Shown here piece by piece: positions 1-7,911 of a DNA stretch of 64,000 bases. The stretch covers positions 51,291 through 115,290 of the forward strand of contig JAJRCF010000005.1 of assembly GCA_028679075.1 (NCBI GenBank). The letters run 5' to 3'. Every line of letters starts with the position of its first letter. The first letter of the stretch is position 1. Made by a program: the position numbers and the translations under genes. The stretch comes from Methanoregula sp. GTDB lineage: Archaea > Halobacteriota > Methanomicrobia > Methanomicrobiales > Methanospirillaceae. The notes beneath the pieces were generated by a model. It searched no databases. It was not told the DNA's origin and saw nothing but the letters and a program-made list of their open reading frames with translations.

Positions 1-156
1 CAGACTCCTGTGACCAAACCAGAGCTGCAGCGACTGATCAGACAGAAATGCGTTACTGAGGTCGATAGTAAGGCTGGGTTTACTCAACCTGCAATCGACT
101 ATCGTGACCGCTATCAACCGGATGTCAAACTGATTAGTAGACGCAAAGTAATTTGA
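1..156 (+). CDS. C-terminal end of an unrecognised protein (partial)
   Basis: An open frame runs from the first base of the window to a TGA at 154-156 and encodes the last 51 residues of a protein that begins outside the window. The tail is basic and hydrophilic, ending in ISRRKVI, with one cysteine and no transmembrane segment. It stops 13 bases before the ATG of the next gene on the same strand, which suggests they may be cotranscribed. I do not recognise the family. The frame is supported only by its openness and its tight spacing to the next gene. Confidence 0.4.
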   Translation, partial: QTPVTKPELQRLIRQKCVTEVDSKAGFTQPAIDYRDRYQPDVKLISRRKVI

Positions 157-169
157 TCCCGGTGGAATC

Positions 170-928
170 ATGACTTCGATTTTTTTTAAAAGAAATATGA
201 ATGATTCTGGAGATTTTGATATGGGTTCGCTTGCCGGTCTGATTTTCTTAATTTTGATCTTCGGTAGTCTGTATCTTCTCGTTATGTATCCTCAGATACG
301 CGGTCCTGCTGCGGATGTTGAAGTGAATGCTGTCCTCACCCCTTCCGGTTTATTATCTGAATATCAAGTGACATTCCAGTTTGTTGATGATATGAGTTAT
401 TCCCAATTTCTCTTGTACCTGAATTCCCAGAAATTTGTCTCTATGAATGACTATGAAACGAGAACCATAGCGGACAAACAATCTATTTCAATTCAAAATG
501 ATTCATCATCGAGAACCATCAGGATTACAGCAAAGCAACCATTTGACCCCAACAATGTGACAACAACTATTCGGCTGAATAAATATCCAGACTCCTGGGA
601 GTTCATAGATAATTCGATTGTAAATTCATCCTATCTTCCGGAAAAGTACCTCAATAAATTCACTTACAACCTTGCCGTTCCAACAGATCTGATTAATGCA
701 AACACTCTTGAAAATTCCTCCAGCTGGTGGATGGATGGGAAACAACTCACTTGGCATATTAACCGGAATAAAAATCCTCTGAATCCATTGGGAGATAATA
801 TCGCATCGCAGACAATTTATGCAAAATTCAAGGTACCTGATCAAAATACAATTCCGAGGATTTACTTCATAATTATCGGAGGATTAATAATTTTAGCAGT
901 AATTATTCTCGTCGTCAAAAGAAGATGA
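170..928 (+). CDS. Membrane protein with two terminal TM helices
   Basis: 252 residues. A hydrophobic segment at about residues 21-41 and a second at about 229-249, followed by a short basic tail (VVKRR), flank a domain of about 185 residues rich in Asn, Ser and Thr with several N-x-S/T sites. This suits an extracytoplasmic domain held at both ends. The arrangement is reminiscent of LppM/DUF3153-type membrane proteins, but I see no decisive motif. It lies 61 bases upstream of a radical SAM/SPASM gene on the same strand and could be the transport, anchoring or immunity partner of a peptide system; that role is inferred from position only. Confidence 0.65.
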   Translation: MTSIFFKRNMNDSGDFDMGSLAGLIFLILIFGSLYLLVMYPQIRGPAADVEVNAVLTPSGLLSEYQVTFQFVDDMSYSQFLLYLNSQKFVSMNDYETRTIADKQSISIQNDSSSRTIRITAKQPFDPNNVTTTIRLNKYPDSWEFIDNSIVNSSYLPEKYLNKFTYNLAVPTDLINANTLENSSSWWMDGKQLTWHINRNKNPLNPLGDNIASQTIYAKFKVPDQNTIPRIYFIIIGGLIILAVIILVVKRR

Positions 929-989
929 TTCTTTTTTGATGGAAAACTGATAGATTAATCTGTTATCATTCTCAACTACTCCTCATTAG

Positions 990-2060
990 ATGGCAAAAAA
1001 ACCCAATCGGGATGAACCCCAGAATTTCTATTTTCAGTGGCACATCACCAATAAATGCAATCTCCGGTGCAGTCATTGTTACCAGGAAAGTTATACCGAT
1101 CAAATCGATCTCTCCATTGATGAACTCAAAGCAATCGCCGACAAGATTTTTGTAACGATGGCGAAGTGGAACAAAAAAGGTGATATTTCCATTACCGGCG
1201 GAGAACCTTTTATTAAAAAAGAATTGTTCCCGCTCATGACCTATCTTGATAGCTCCGATAATATTTCCCGTCTTGATGTTCTCTGCAATGGTATTTTTAT
1301 CACCGACAAAATCGCACAGGACCTGAAAAAAATCCGGAAACTGAACAATGTTCAGGTGTCCCTTGATGGCGCTACATCAATGATCCACGACCAGATCCGC
1401 GGAACCGGTACCTTTGAAAAAGCAATGAAAGGAATCCGGACGCTGGTGAATCATGGAATTGATGTCAAGGTCATGTTCACGTTGCAACAGTTGAATAAAG
1501 AGGAGATTCCCGATCTCATTGCTCTGGCAATCCGGGAAAATATCAGCGGTCTTACCATTGAGCGAATGGTCCCGACAGGTTCGGGAAGAGATAAAAAAGA
1601 TGCCATCTTAAGTCCGCGGGAGCTCGAATACACATTTCAGTATATCTCTGACCGTGCCGATCTCGAGTACCAAAAAGGCCATGACCTACGCATCCTGAAG
1701 TACCGGCCGTTATGGATCAACCTGGACCCCTGTCGGGCAAACGCAGATTCCGGAATTGGCCCCCATGAAGAACTCGGCGCAATCTGTTCGATCGGGTACG
1801 ACGGCCTGTGTATCATGCCGGACGCTTCCGTGCTTGCCTGCCGCAGACTGCCGATCACCATCGGGAACCTGAAAACGGACAGCATAGAAAAGATCTGGTT
1901 CGAGTCCGAACTGCTCTGCCAGATCCGGGACAAGCGGAACCTGAAAGGCAAGTGCAAATCCTGCGAGCACATCCCGCGTTGTAGCGGCTGCCGGTCCATG
2001 GCCTATGCAGTCACCGGCGATTACCTTGCGGAAGATCCGCAATGCTGGAAATCGGAATAA
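990..2060 (+). CDS. Radical SAM/SPASM protein, probable peptide-modifying enzyme
   Basis: 356 residues. The N-terminal radical SAM core carries the 4Fe-4S motif CNLRCSHC (CX3CX2C, about residues 23-30) and the GGEP motif at about residues 71-74. The C-terminal third contains many cysteines (CSIGYDGLC, ACRR, CKSCEHIPRCSGC and a final C before the end), which is the layout of a SPASM domain binding extra clusters. This family modifies peptides or matures enzymes by radical chemistry in the cytoplasm. The next gene on the same strand, 30 bases on, encodes a small Cys-ending peptide, so a RiPP maturase is the favoured reading. An anSME-like or haem-d1-type maturase role remains possible. No strong Shine-Dalgarno precedes the ATG. 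Confidence 0.85.
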   Translation: MAKKPNRDEPQNFYFQWHITNKCNLRCSHCYQESYTDQIDLSIDELKAIADKIFVTMAKWNKKGDISITGGEPFIKKELFPLMTYLDSSDNISRLDVLCNGIFITDKIAQDLKKIRKLNNVQVSLDGATSMIHDQIRGTGTFEKAMKGIRTLVNHGIDVKVMFTLQQLNKEEIPDLIALAIRENISGLTIERMVPTGSGRDKKDAILSPRELEYTFQYISDRADLEYQKGHDLRILKYRPLWINLDPCRANADSGIGPHEELGAICSIGYDGLCIMPDASVLACRRLPITIGNLKTDSIEKIWFESELLCQIRDKRNLKGKCKSCEHIPRCSGCRSMAYAVTGDYLAEDPQCWKSE

Positions 2061-2090
2061 TTATCATGTGACGGAATTCAAGTGGTTATT

Positions 2091-2255
2091 ATGGAATTAG
2101 TTGATGTAACACAATCCTCAACACCCATTTTCCGTGACCGGGCAATGCTTTCTTCCGAGCAGCTTAGTGATCCTGATTATGCATTAAAAGAACTGGAAAT
2201 TCTCAACAACGGAAAATACTCGATCACGTGCAGCAAGTGTCACCACTGCAGATAG
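2091..2255 (+). CDS. Small Cys-rich peptide, candidate RiPP precursor
   Basis: 54 codons from ATG to TAG. The first 40 or so residues are acidic and leader-like. The last nine, TCSKCHHCR, hold three cysteines spaced CX2CX2C plus two histidines at the very C terminus. It sits 30 bases after the radical SAM/SPASM gene and 13 bases before the next one, all on the same strand. A short acidic leader with a compact Cys/His core beside a SPASM maturase is the usual organisation of radical SAM RiPP loci; small Cys-rich peptides paired with radical SAM proteins are known in methanogens. An in-frame GTG nine bases upstream (2082) is an alternative start. No obvious Shine-Dalgarno is visible. Function is inferred. 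Confidence 0.6.
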   Translation: MELVDVTQSSTPIFRDRAMLSSEQLSDPDYALKELEILNNGKYSITCSKCHHCR

Positions 2256-2268
2256 TTTTTTTGAAATA

Positions 2269-4353
2269 ATGGAACCTAAAATTGTTAGTCATACTCAAAT
2301 AGTGAGGCAATTAGAGACATATCTTCTATCCAAGCAATACACATTATATCACTATTTAGAGGAAACTCCCGAGTTTATAGAAAATAACAAAGAAACACGT
2401 GAATTATTTTTATTCAATTGGGATGATGTTGTCGGGGACCAACGAGTATGGCTCGAAAATTATTTTGTTGATAAATTTCAGGTACATTGGGTACGAAATT
2501 CAATTATTACAAAAAATGATGAATTGATTAAAATAAAAGATAAGGCCTCATCAAATCACATTCTTTTAAAAAAAGAAGGAAATAAAATCACATTTGAAAT
2601 TAATGGAAAAAAGATCACTCTTCATACAAAGATCGATGAAGAAAAATTAATTGTATATGAAAAAATTGAACGGTCAATTATCGATCCAAATCTACCTGTT
2701 GACTTGATTTCATCAAAAATTGACAAAGGGGTTACTTATTATATCGTTTATTTGATTGTTTCAACAGATTTTTCGAAAGACTATTCCAAAGTTGAGTTAG
2801 AAAAAAGAGTGAAGTATTATCGATATTATCTTTCCAGAATAAAAACTCTAAAAGATTTGAAAATAATCCTTGTTATGCCTAAATCTATTGACTTAAATTC
2901 AAAATTTTTTAAAGAGACTGGAATTGGTCAATGGATCTATTTAGGTGATGGAACAATTCAAGAAAAAATTGAAACGTTCAGTATCACTGAACAAATGCAA
3001 CATGAATATCGAGATGATATTGCAAAAATAAAAAAAGGCGAAACACCCGATTTCTTCAGCAAATTTGTATATGATTCGGTAAATGCAATTGCTGGGCTAA
3101 ATCCAGATCAATTTGGAAAAAGTTCTATCGATAGAAAGTTATTAGATCAAATTTTTGATTTGAACACGATTTCTTATCGTGATGAATTATTTGAATATAT
3201 TAATGAACATCTCACTGAAAAAGGAGATGAATATGTTTTCACAAGTGAGATTTTCTCTTCGTTGTGGAAAAAAGAATTGGGCCCATCGTATTCCGATTTT
3301 TTAGAAGTGTTTGAACCTTCATTACAATATATTTCTGCATCTAACCTAAAACGTGGAGGCCGTATTTATCGAGACCATTATATTCACCAATTCCAAGTTT
3401 TTTTGTTAGGACTTCCCATAATCGATAAAAAATATAATCTTTTTAAAGAACGATATAAGCAACCTGAATTAGTCTGGCTTGTCGCTGCATCTTTTCATGA
3501 TAATGCATACCCCGTTCAATTATACGACAAATGGAGCGGAGAATTCTTTAAACGAGTTTTTAACATTCAAAAAGAGATCGGAACCATAGAATTAAAATCA
3601 AAATTTATAGATGAAGACTTCTTAAGTTGCCTTGGGTATCTAATTTGCTCGTTTTGCAAAACACACCCTCCACAAAGAACACTTGAAAATAATTGGCTGG
3701 CTTCGGAAAGTGAGTTAATCCAGTTTATTCATAGGATGATTACTGAAGAAAAAAATCATGGGGTTTTGAGTTGTGTGTCATTATTAAAAATGCTCACTTC
3801 AATTCCCAAAGAAACTGACGATAGTACCGGAAATAATCAAATAAAAAAAGAACCAAGCAATAGAGAGAAAGTTACCGAAATTCATCATGATTTTGAATCT
3901 GCATTAAACGAAATATTTGTTCCTGGTGCTTTAGCTATTGCTCTTCATGACGAAAAAGTATGGGATGCGGAAATTAAAGGAAAACAACCTGATGAAAAAG
4001 AAAAATTCTTAACGAAACTGTGTTTTGATGATGATCCAATTTCATTTTTATTAATATTCTGTGATTGCGTCCAAGAATGGGGACGCCCCTCGAAATCACA
4101 GGATCTTGATGAAAATCAGAAAGAAAAGAAATTTTATTTAAAAACAATTGATATCAACGAAGAATTTGTGAAAATTACATTATGGGCACCATATCATTCA
4201 AAAACTGAGGATTTTTTCTTGAAAAAACAAGAGGAATTGAAAAAGATTCAAAGATTTTTATGTCAAGGTGATTCGTATAAATTTATTATTCGCATTGAAG
4301 ATAAAAAACTAAAAGGTGAGGAGTATGAAATGGAAGGGCCTCCCACTACTTAA
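2269..4353 (+). CDS. Large AT-rich protein with an HD-like region
   Basis: 694 residues in DNA clearly richer in A+T than its neighbours, with many AAA, GAA and ATT codons, a sign of transfer. No transmembrane segment or signal peptide is seen. About residues 364-410 contain RDHYIHQF followed by AASFHDNAYP, resembling the spaced His and His-Asp residues of HD-domain metal-dependent phosphohydrolases. The N-terminal 350 residues have no domain I recognise. The C terminus is Lys/Glu rich. It follows the Cys-rich peptide gene by 13 bases and may belong to that locus, or be a separately acquired defence- or signalling-type gene. The HD assignment rests on pattern only. Confidence 0.6.
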   Translation: MEPKIVSHTQIVRQLETYLLSKQYTLYHYLEETPEFIENNKETRELFLFNWDDVVGDQRVWLENYFVDKFQVHWVRNSIITKNDELIKIKDKASSNHILLKKEGNKITFEINGKKITLHTKIDEEKLIVYEKIERSIIDPNLPVDLISSKIDKGVTYYIVYLIVSTDFSKDYSKVELEKRVKYYRYYLSRIKTLKDLKIILVMPKSIDLNSKFFKETGIGQWIYLGDGTIQEKIETFSITEQMQHEYRDDIAKIKKGETPDFFSKFVYDSVNAIAGLNPDQFGKSSIDRKLLDQIFDLNTISYRDELFEYINEHLTEKGDEYVFTSEIFSSLWKKELGPSYSDFLEVFEPSLQYISASNLKRGGRIYRDHYIHQFQVFLLGLPIIDKKYNLFKERYKQPELVWLVAASFHDNAYPVQLYDKWSGEFFKRVFNIQKEIGTIELKSKFIDEDFLSCLGYLICSFCKTHPPQRTLENNWLASESELIQFIHRMITEEKNHGVLSCVSLLKMLTSIPKETDDSTGNNQIKKEPSNREKVTEIHHDFESALNEIFVPGALAIALHDEKVWDAEIKGKQPDEKEKFLTKLCFDDDPISFLLIFCDCVQEWGRPSKSQDLDENQKEKKFYLKTIDINEEFVKITLWAPYHSKTEDFFLKKQEELKKIQRFLCQGDSYKFIIRIEDKKLKGEEYEMEGPPTT

Positions 4354-4585
4354 CATCTATTTATCTCATACTCTTTCTTGCTTTGAGTTAGTCTTTCGAA
4401 TTCGAATCCCAATATTTTTTCAATTTATTGGTTAGCGGAGAATAATCAAGCCGAGGAAACTCCGATTAGTGCCAGTCTTTGAACATCAATTTAAAATATT
4501 GAATATCTGCGATTAAAGATATGAACTCAAGAAATGCAAGGTCTAACTTGTATTTTTGAAATTATCGACTATGCTTTCCTGCTCA

Positions 4586-5119
4586 TCAGAAATTTATCCC
4601 CATCACATTCCAGCAGAACTGCCGGGCAACAATCAGGAGATCATTGCGGGATGAGAACGGTGCCTCATTCCATCGCGGATAGCAGGACTTCACCAGTCCC
4701 CTGAACAGACTCGCGGGCTTGCATCCATCATCGACAAGAACGAGAACCCGGGGATTATCCTCCCGCCTCCCAGAATCCTGCATGTCGTAGAGGTACTGCA
4801 CTTCCTGGGAGACCGACTGGTTGATATTGGTCTCGCCGGGCCCTTCCGAAAAAACAATGAAGATACAGATGCCGCACCTGTCAATAAGTTCACGGCTGAT
4901 CCGAAAATTATAGACGTCGATATCTTCGCCTTCCGCTTTCGGGGTCCGGGCCATACAATCTGTTGAGAGATATGCATCATACCCGCTGGCAACGAGATGA
5001 TCCCGGAGGGCTGCAAGAAGATCGTAGCGATGGAACGAGCCGAAAATGCCGATCGGAACCACGCGTTTGTTATCGTGATAGGCGGCAAGCCGGTCCCCGT
5101 ATTCCCGGGATATATCCAT
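4586..5119 (-). CDS. TIR- or deoxyribosyltransferase-like Rossmann-fold protein
   Basis: 177 residues from the ATG at 5119; the frame stays open to a TTG at 5161. A TATA-like stretch at 5163-5170 would place transcription start near 5140, which excludes the TTG and favours the ATG. The sequence alternates beta and alpha elements: IGIFGSFHRYDLL, then a SGYDAYLSTD segment, then a CGICIFIVFSEG strand and a SQEVQYLYD helix with a conserved-looking Glu. This order matches TIR-like and nucleoside 2-deoxyribosyltransferase-like domains, both acting on nucleotides or NAD, but I cannot separate them. It is divergent from a winged-helix gene, 108 bases away. Confidence 0.55.
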   Translation of the reverse strand: MDISREYGDRLAAYHDNKRVVPIGIFGSFHRYDLLAALRDHLVASGYDAYLSTDCMARTPKAEGEDIDVYNFRISRELIDRCGICIFIVFSEGPGETNINQSVSQEVQYLYDMQDSGRREDNPRVLVLVDDGCKPASLFRGLVKSCYPRWNEAPFSSRNDLLIVARQFCWNVMGINF

Positions 5120-5161
5120 ATACCGGATTTTTTCCCCGCCCACAATAACCTTAGTAGTCAA

Positions 5162-5172
5162 GTATATATGAC
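5162..5172 (-). promoter_or_regulatory. TATA-like element for the minus-strand TIR-like gene
   Basis: The run GTATATATG lies about 45 bases upstream of the ATG at 5119 read on the minus strand, leaving room for a start site 25 bases downstream and a short leader. It is in the divergent interval shared with the winged-helix gene at 5228. Confidence 0.35.
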
Positions 5173-5227
5173 TAGTCGGCTTATTGGTACATAGTCAAAA
5201 ATAGTTGATTGAAGGGAGGACATCGTA

Positions 5228-5791
5228 ATGCGCGATGAAGCAGTGGTAGAATATCTCGGTACGATCCCCGCTGAGATCCGGGATGCGGTCAGCGCACTTT
5301 CGAGCCCGCAACGTTGGGCAGTCTTTTTAGCAATCCTGAAAGAGGACCGGTACTTCAACAAACTCAGGGCCGAACTCGGGATATCCGCTGAACAACTGGA
5401 TAATATTCTGTGCCAGCTCGTCACGTGCGGGATGGTCTTTAAAGAAATGGAATCCCCTGCAGAGATCGGGGACCGGAAGAAGACCCGGTATACCGTCACC
5501 CCGGCAGGTGAAAAGATCGTCCGCTGCCTGCTTGAAGGATTCCTGCCGGGATCTTCCTCCCAGCATGAGAGACCAACATACCCCATTACAAGCTCGCGGA
5601 AAAAGAACCGGATGTCAGTCTACGATCCCGGCGAGACCTCCTTCAGCGAGGAATACCATCGATCGACAAAAGTCCGGGTATCCGGAACAGCCAGCGAAGA
5701 AAAAATTGCGTTCTCTGAAAACAAAACTGCAACACTCAGGCATACAGCGAGAAAGACACCGGCCCGGTCCCCGAGAAGAATATCATCTTAG
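5228..5791 (+). CDS. Winged-helix (ArsR-like) transcriptional regulator
   Basis: 187 residues, ATG preceded by a strong GGGAGG at 5214-5219. Residues about 20-95 form a winged helix: SSPQRWAVFLAIL, a recognition helix around LGISAEQLDNILCQLV, and a wing with DRKKTRYTVTPAGEKI. The last 85 residues are basic, low in hydrophobics and probably disordered. It is divergent from the TIR-like gene and could control it through the shared 108-base interval. No metal-binding cysteine pair is evident, so the signal sensed is unknown. Confidence 0.75.
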   Translation: MRDEAVVEYLGTIPAEIRDAVSALSSPQRWAVFLAILKEDRYFNKLRAELGISAEQLDNILCQLVTCGMVFKEMESPAEIGDRKKTRYTVTPAGEKIVRCLLEGFLPGSSSQHERPTYPITSSRKKNRMSVYDPGETSFSEEYHRSTKVRVSGTASEEKIAFSENKTATLRHTARKTPARSPRRISS

Positions 5792-6194
5792 AAGCGTGTC
5801 GGGTCTTACAATCTTTTTTCATGCAACCGTCCAGATGAAGGCATAGTATCTTTTTCCCGGATAAAGTTCCGACAACATGACTTTTTGTCAAAATCGTCCG
5901 GCTAATTAGTTTCCTCCGTTTGCCCCCAATCCTCACCAAAATCCCCCATTTTCCATTTTCAAAATTTATTCAGCCAAGCCCATCTCCTTACAAAACCCAT
6001 ACTGGTATGTCAAAGGGCCCCGAGACGCGGCAAGGGAAAATTCCCTGGCCGTCCGGTGAAACCTGCGCAGGAATCACCGGGAAATCTACCGGGATCCGAA
6101 AGTGCGGATTCCCAACAACTCGAAGAAACCCGACAGGTTCTTCTCATCCTTAAAGTTCTGACGAACCTTTCGGAAAACCAAAGAGGAAACCAAC
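5792..6194. other. Intergenic stretch with one hairpin-repeat copy
   Basis: 403 bases without a convincing gene; the short open frames here have no ribosome binding site and no recognisable product. The first part (5840-5990) is mixed composition. The last part contains the repeat unit at 6118-6178 that recurs elsewhere in the window. An AGAGG at 6180-6184 belongs to the next gene. Confidence 0.5.
6118..6178 (-). repeat. Copy of the dispersed hairpin repeat family
   Basis: Read on the minus strand, this contains CCGAAAGGTTCGTCAGAACT followed by AAGGATGAGAAGA, matching the copies at 7012-7060 (plus) and 16520-16590 (minus). The stem AAAGTTC/GAACCTTT around a TGAC loop is imperfect. A second small stem, GAAACC/GGTTC, lies beside it. 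Confidence 0.6.
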
Positions 6195-6698
6195 ATGGCA
6201 GATTTCGTACAAAAGACAACCGTAAAGACAGCGGTTCGCGAACTCGCGAACCCGATTGCAGACGTGGCGGCGTTCAACACGATCGTCCAGTCGGTCATCA
6301 CCGACAACCCGTTTGCCTGTGTAGCCTATGAGAGCGCCGGTGTAAACCACGCACCGGTAGAGAAGACCAAGGAGAACTACGTTGCAAAGATCGTGTACCA
6401 GGACGACGATGCCAAAACCATCGGCAGCGACTCGCTGAAGTTCAACACGATCGCCGGGTTCAATGCCGGGCCCACCGCACTCCTTGCGGACGCGGCCTTC
6501 ATCGCAACCCACGGGGGCGAAGCGGTCCGGGACAGTGAGAACGAGACCTTCTCCGCGACCCTGAAGTGCCGCGATGCGAACGGGGAGATCTACATGGTTA
6601 CCTTCGGCCGGAAGAGCATCAGTCTGACTTCTTACTCGGACGATGCAATCCGCACGAGGATCGAGACCTGGGCCGACACGGTGGCAGCTCTGGCATAA
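6195..6698 (+). CDS. Unrecognised 167-residue protein
   Basis: Acidic soluble protein with no signal peptide or transmembrane segment, rich in Ala, Thr, Asp and Val. The ATG is preceded by AGAGG with good spacing. The sequence alternates predicted helices (TAVRELANPIADVAAFNTIVQ at the start, DDAIRTRIETWADTVAALA at the end) with beta-like segments (YVAKIVYQD, MVTFGRKSISLTSYS). It is the first of four small genes (6195-8505) of the same strand that have clean ribosome binding sites and are separated by hairpin repeats. Such a block of small unknown genes can be provirus-derived structural genes, but nothing here proves it. Confidence 0.65.
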   Translation: MADFVQKTTVKTAVRELANPIADVAAFNTIVQSVITDNPFACVAYESAGVNHAPVEKTKENYVAKIVYQDDDAKTIGSDSLKFNTIAGFNAGPTALLADAAFIATHGGEAVRDSENETFSATLKCRDANGEIYMVTFGRKSISLTSYSDDAIRTRIETWADTVAALA

Positions 6699-6762
6699 AG
6701 GAACCAGCCCGATCCGGAAAAATCCGGAAGAAAATCTGATCATCCCCCCTCTTGCGCCTCCG

Positions 6763-6863
6763 ACTGGCTCTTCAGAACCAGGAGGATGAGAAGAACTCGC
6801 AAGAGTTCTTCGAAGCGAAGAGTCGAAGAGCCTGATGACTCTTCTCCAGACTGCTCTCTGATG
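6763..6863 (+). repeat. Hairpin repeat copy with two stem-loops
   Basis: Contains GAGGATGAG, then AGAACTC-GCAA-GAGTTCT (7-bp perfect stem, 4-base loop), then CGAAGCGAAGA, then GAAGAG-CCTGATGA-CTCTTC. About 54 bases from 6777 match 7071-7123 at all but a few positions. Confidence 0.8.
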
Positions 6864-7004
6864 AGGGCAGTCTTCCCCCAAGGGGGACGGGGCGCATTGC
6901 GATAGGACGTAAATCCGATCATCGGAGAAATTCCGGTGGCAGGTAATACATCGTCATCGCATCCCGGGGGATGCCCACGCGGCGGGGGCGGAGTCCGAGT
7001 GGTT

Positions 7005-7165
7005 CATCTGAATCCGAAAGGTTCGTCAGAACCTTGAGGAAGAGAAGATTTTCCACAGGAAAATCTTCGAACCACGAGGATGAGAAGAACTCGTCAGAGT
7101 TCTTCGAAGCGAAGAATCGAAGAACCCTGCGGGTTCTTCTCCTGTCTCGGGTCTGATGACTCTCG
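7005..7165 (+). repeat. Hairpin repeat copy with four stem-loops
   Basis: In order: AAGGTTC-GTCA-GAACCTT; AGATTTTCC-ACA-GGAAAATCT; AGAACTC-GTCA-GAGTTCT; AAGAACCC-TGC-GGGTTCTT, joined by short linkers such as GAGGATGAG and CGAAGCGAAGAATCGA. All four stems are perfect. The same order with different stem sequences is seen in other copies. Confidence 0.85.
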
Positions 7166-7221
7166 ACACCCCCAAGAGCGTTAGATCTCTTCCGAATCTT
7201 CTGGACACGGAGGCATTCACA

Positions 7222-7386
7222 ATGGAAACAGAAATTCTTGGCATAGTACTCGGGGCAGTACTCCCGATCTATCCCCTGCTCTTCGTCATCCACCAGAAGA
7301 TCGGCAGGTACGATGAGATCGTTGAGGAGTTCAAGAAACTCCGGGACGACCACGAGCGATTCAGGGAGGCGTACCATGGAGGATAA
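7222..7386 (+). CDS. Small single-TM protein
   Basis: 54 residues; ATG preceded by GGAGG at 7209-7213. An N-terminal hydrophobic segment (about residues 5-23, ending in LPIYPLLFVIH) is followed by a charged, coiled-coil-like helix rich in Glu, Lys, Arg and Asp. The size and layout resemble small phage-type membrane proteins such as holin-associated or spanin-like proteins, but could equally be a small membrane-anchored subunit. The last codons overlap the start of the next gene by 11 bases, indicating translational coupling. Confidence 0.6.
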   Translation: METEILGIVLGAVLPIYPLLFVIHQKIGRYDEIVEEFKKLRDDHERFREAYHGG

Positions 7387-7849
7387 CACGACACCGGTCG
7401 CAACCGTGACCGGCCTGTACCGGGGGACCTTCTCCGGCCTCGAACCGCTCACAAAGGACACCCCACTCACGCTCGATGAAGTGAGACGCAACCCGGTATT
7501 CTACGAGCTGGATCTCCAGCCGGACCGGGAAGACGATAACCTGATCGTAGACATCATCTACGACAACATGAGGCCGCTGCGGTTAGCGGACCTTCTCCGG
7601 GGAACGGACATCCCGAGGGGAATCCGTTTCTGGCCGGACTGGTTCGACATCCCGCACTACCGGGAGATGCGCGACATAGATGGCCGAAGGGTCTACCCAC
7701 GTGCACCGGGCATCCACACGGTCCGGTTCCGCACGGCGGCCCGAAAGAGGACCGGGCTCGCCCGGGACTTCAGCCCGGCGAACGGCGGGTACACGAGCCC
7801 GGTCTTCGAACTGACAATTGTTACGGAGGTGGAGGATGTCCGGGACTGA
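7376..7849 (+). CDS. Unrecognised 157-residue soluble protein
   Basis: The ATG at 7376 follows GGGAGG (7363-7368) and overlaps the previous gene. The protein is rich in Arg, Asp and Pro with aromatic patches (FWPDWFDIPHYREMRD) and no membrane segment. The C-terminal third (PGIHTVRFRTAARKR, then GYTSPVFELTIVTEVED) looks beta-rich, as in structural or carbohydrate-binding domains. No family is recognised. Coupling to the small membrane protein upstream suggests they act together. Confidence 0.65.
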   Translation: MEDNTTPVATVTGLYRGTFSGLEPLTKDTPLTLDEVRRNPVFYELDLQPDREDDNLIVDIIYDNMRPLRLADLLRGTDIPRGIRFWPDWFDIPHYREMRDIDGRRVYPRAPGIHTVRFRTAARKRTGLARDFSPANGGYTSPVFELTIVTEVEDVRD

Positions 7850-7867
7850 TAAGGGTCAACAGACCCG

Positions 7868-7905
7868 GGTCACGAGAAGAACGAAGTTCTTCGAACTCAC
7901 GATCG
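7868..7905 (+). repeat. Short hairpin repeat copy
   Basis: CGAGAAGAAC-GAA-GTTCTTCG forms a stem of at least seven base pairs with a three-base loop, flanked by CACGA and TCACGATCGTG. It matches the CGAAG/TCTTCG borders of the other copies and lies in the 62-base gap between two genes. Confidence 0.55.
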
Positions 7906-7911
7906 TGGCGG

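Larger units (their letters stand above)
6699..7221. other. Repeat-filled intergenic stretch
   Basis: 523 bases holding two hairpin-repeat copies (6763-6863 and 7005-7165) with a spacer of CG-rich unique sequence at 6864-7004. No open frame with a credible start is present. GGAGG at 7209-7213 is the ribosome binding site of the gene at 7222. Confidence 0.6.
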
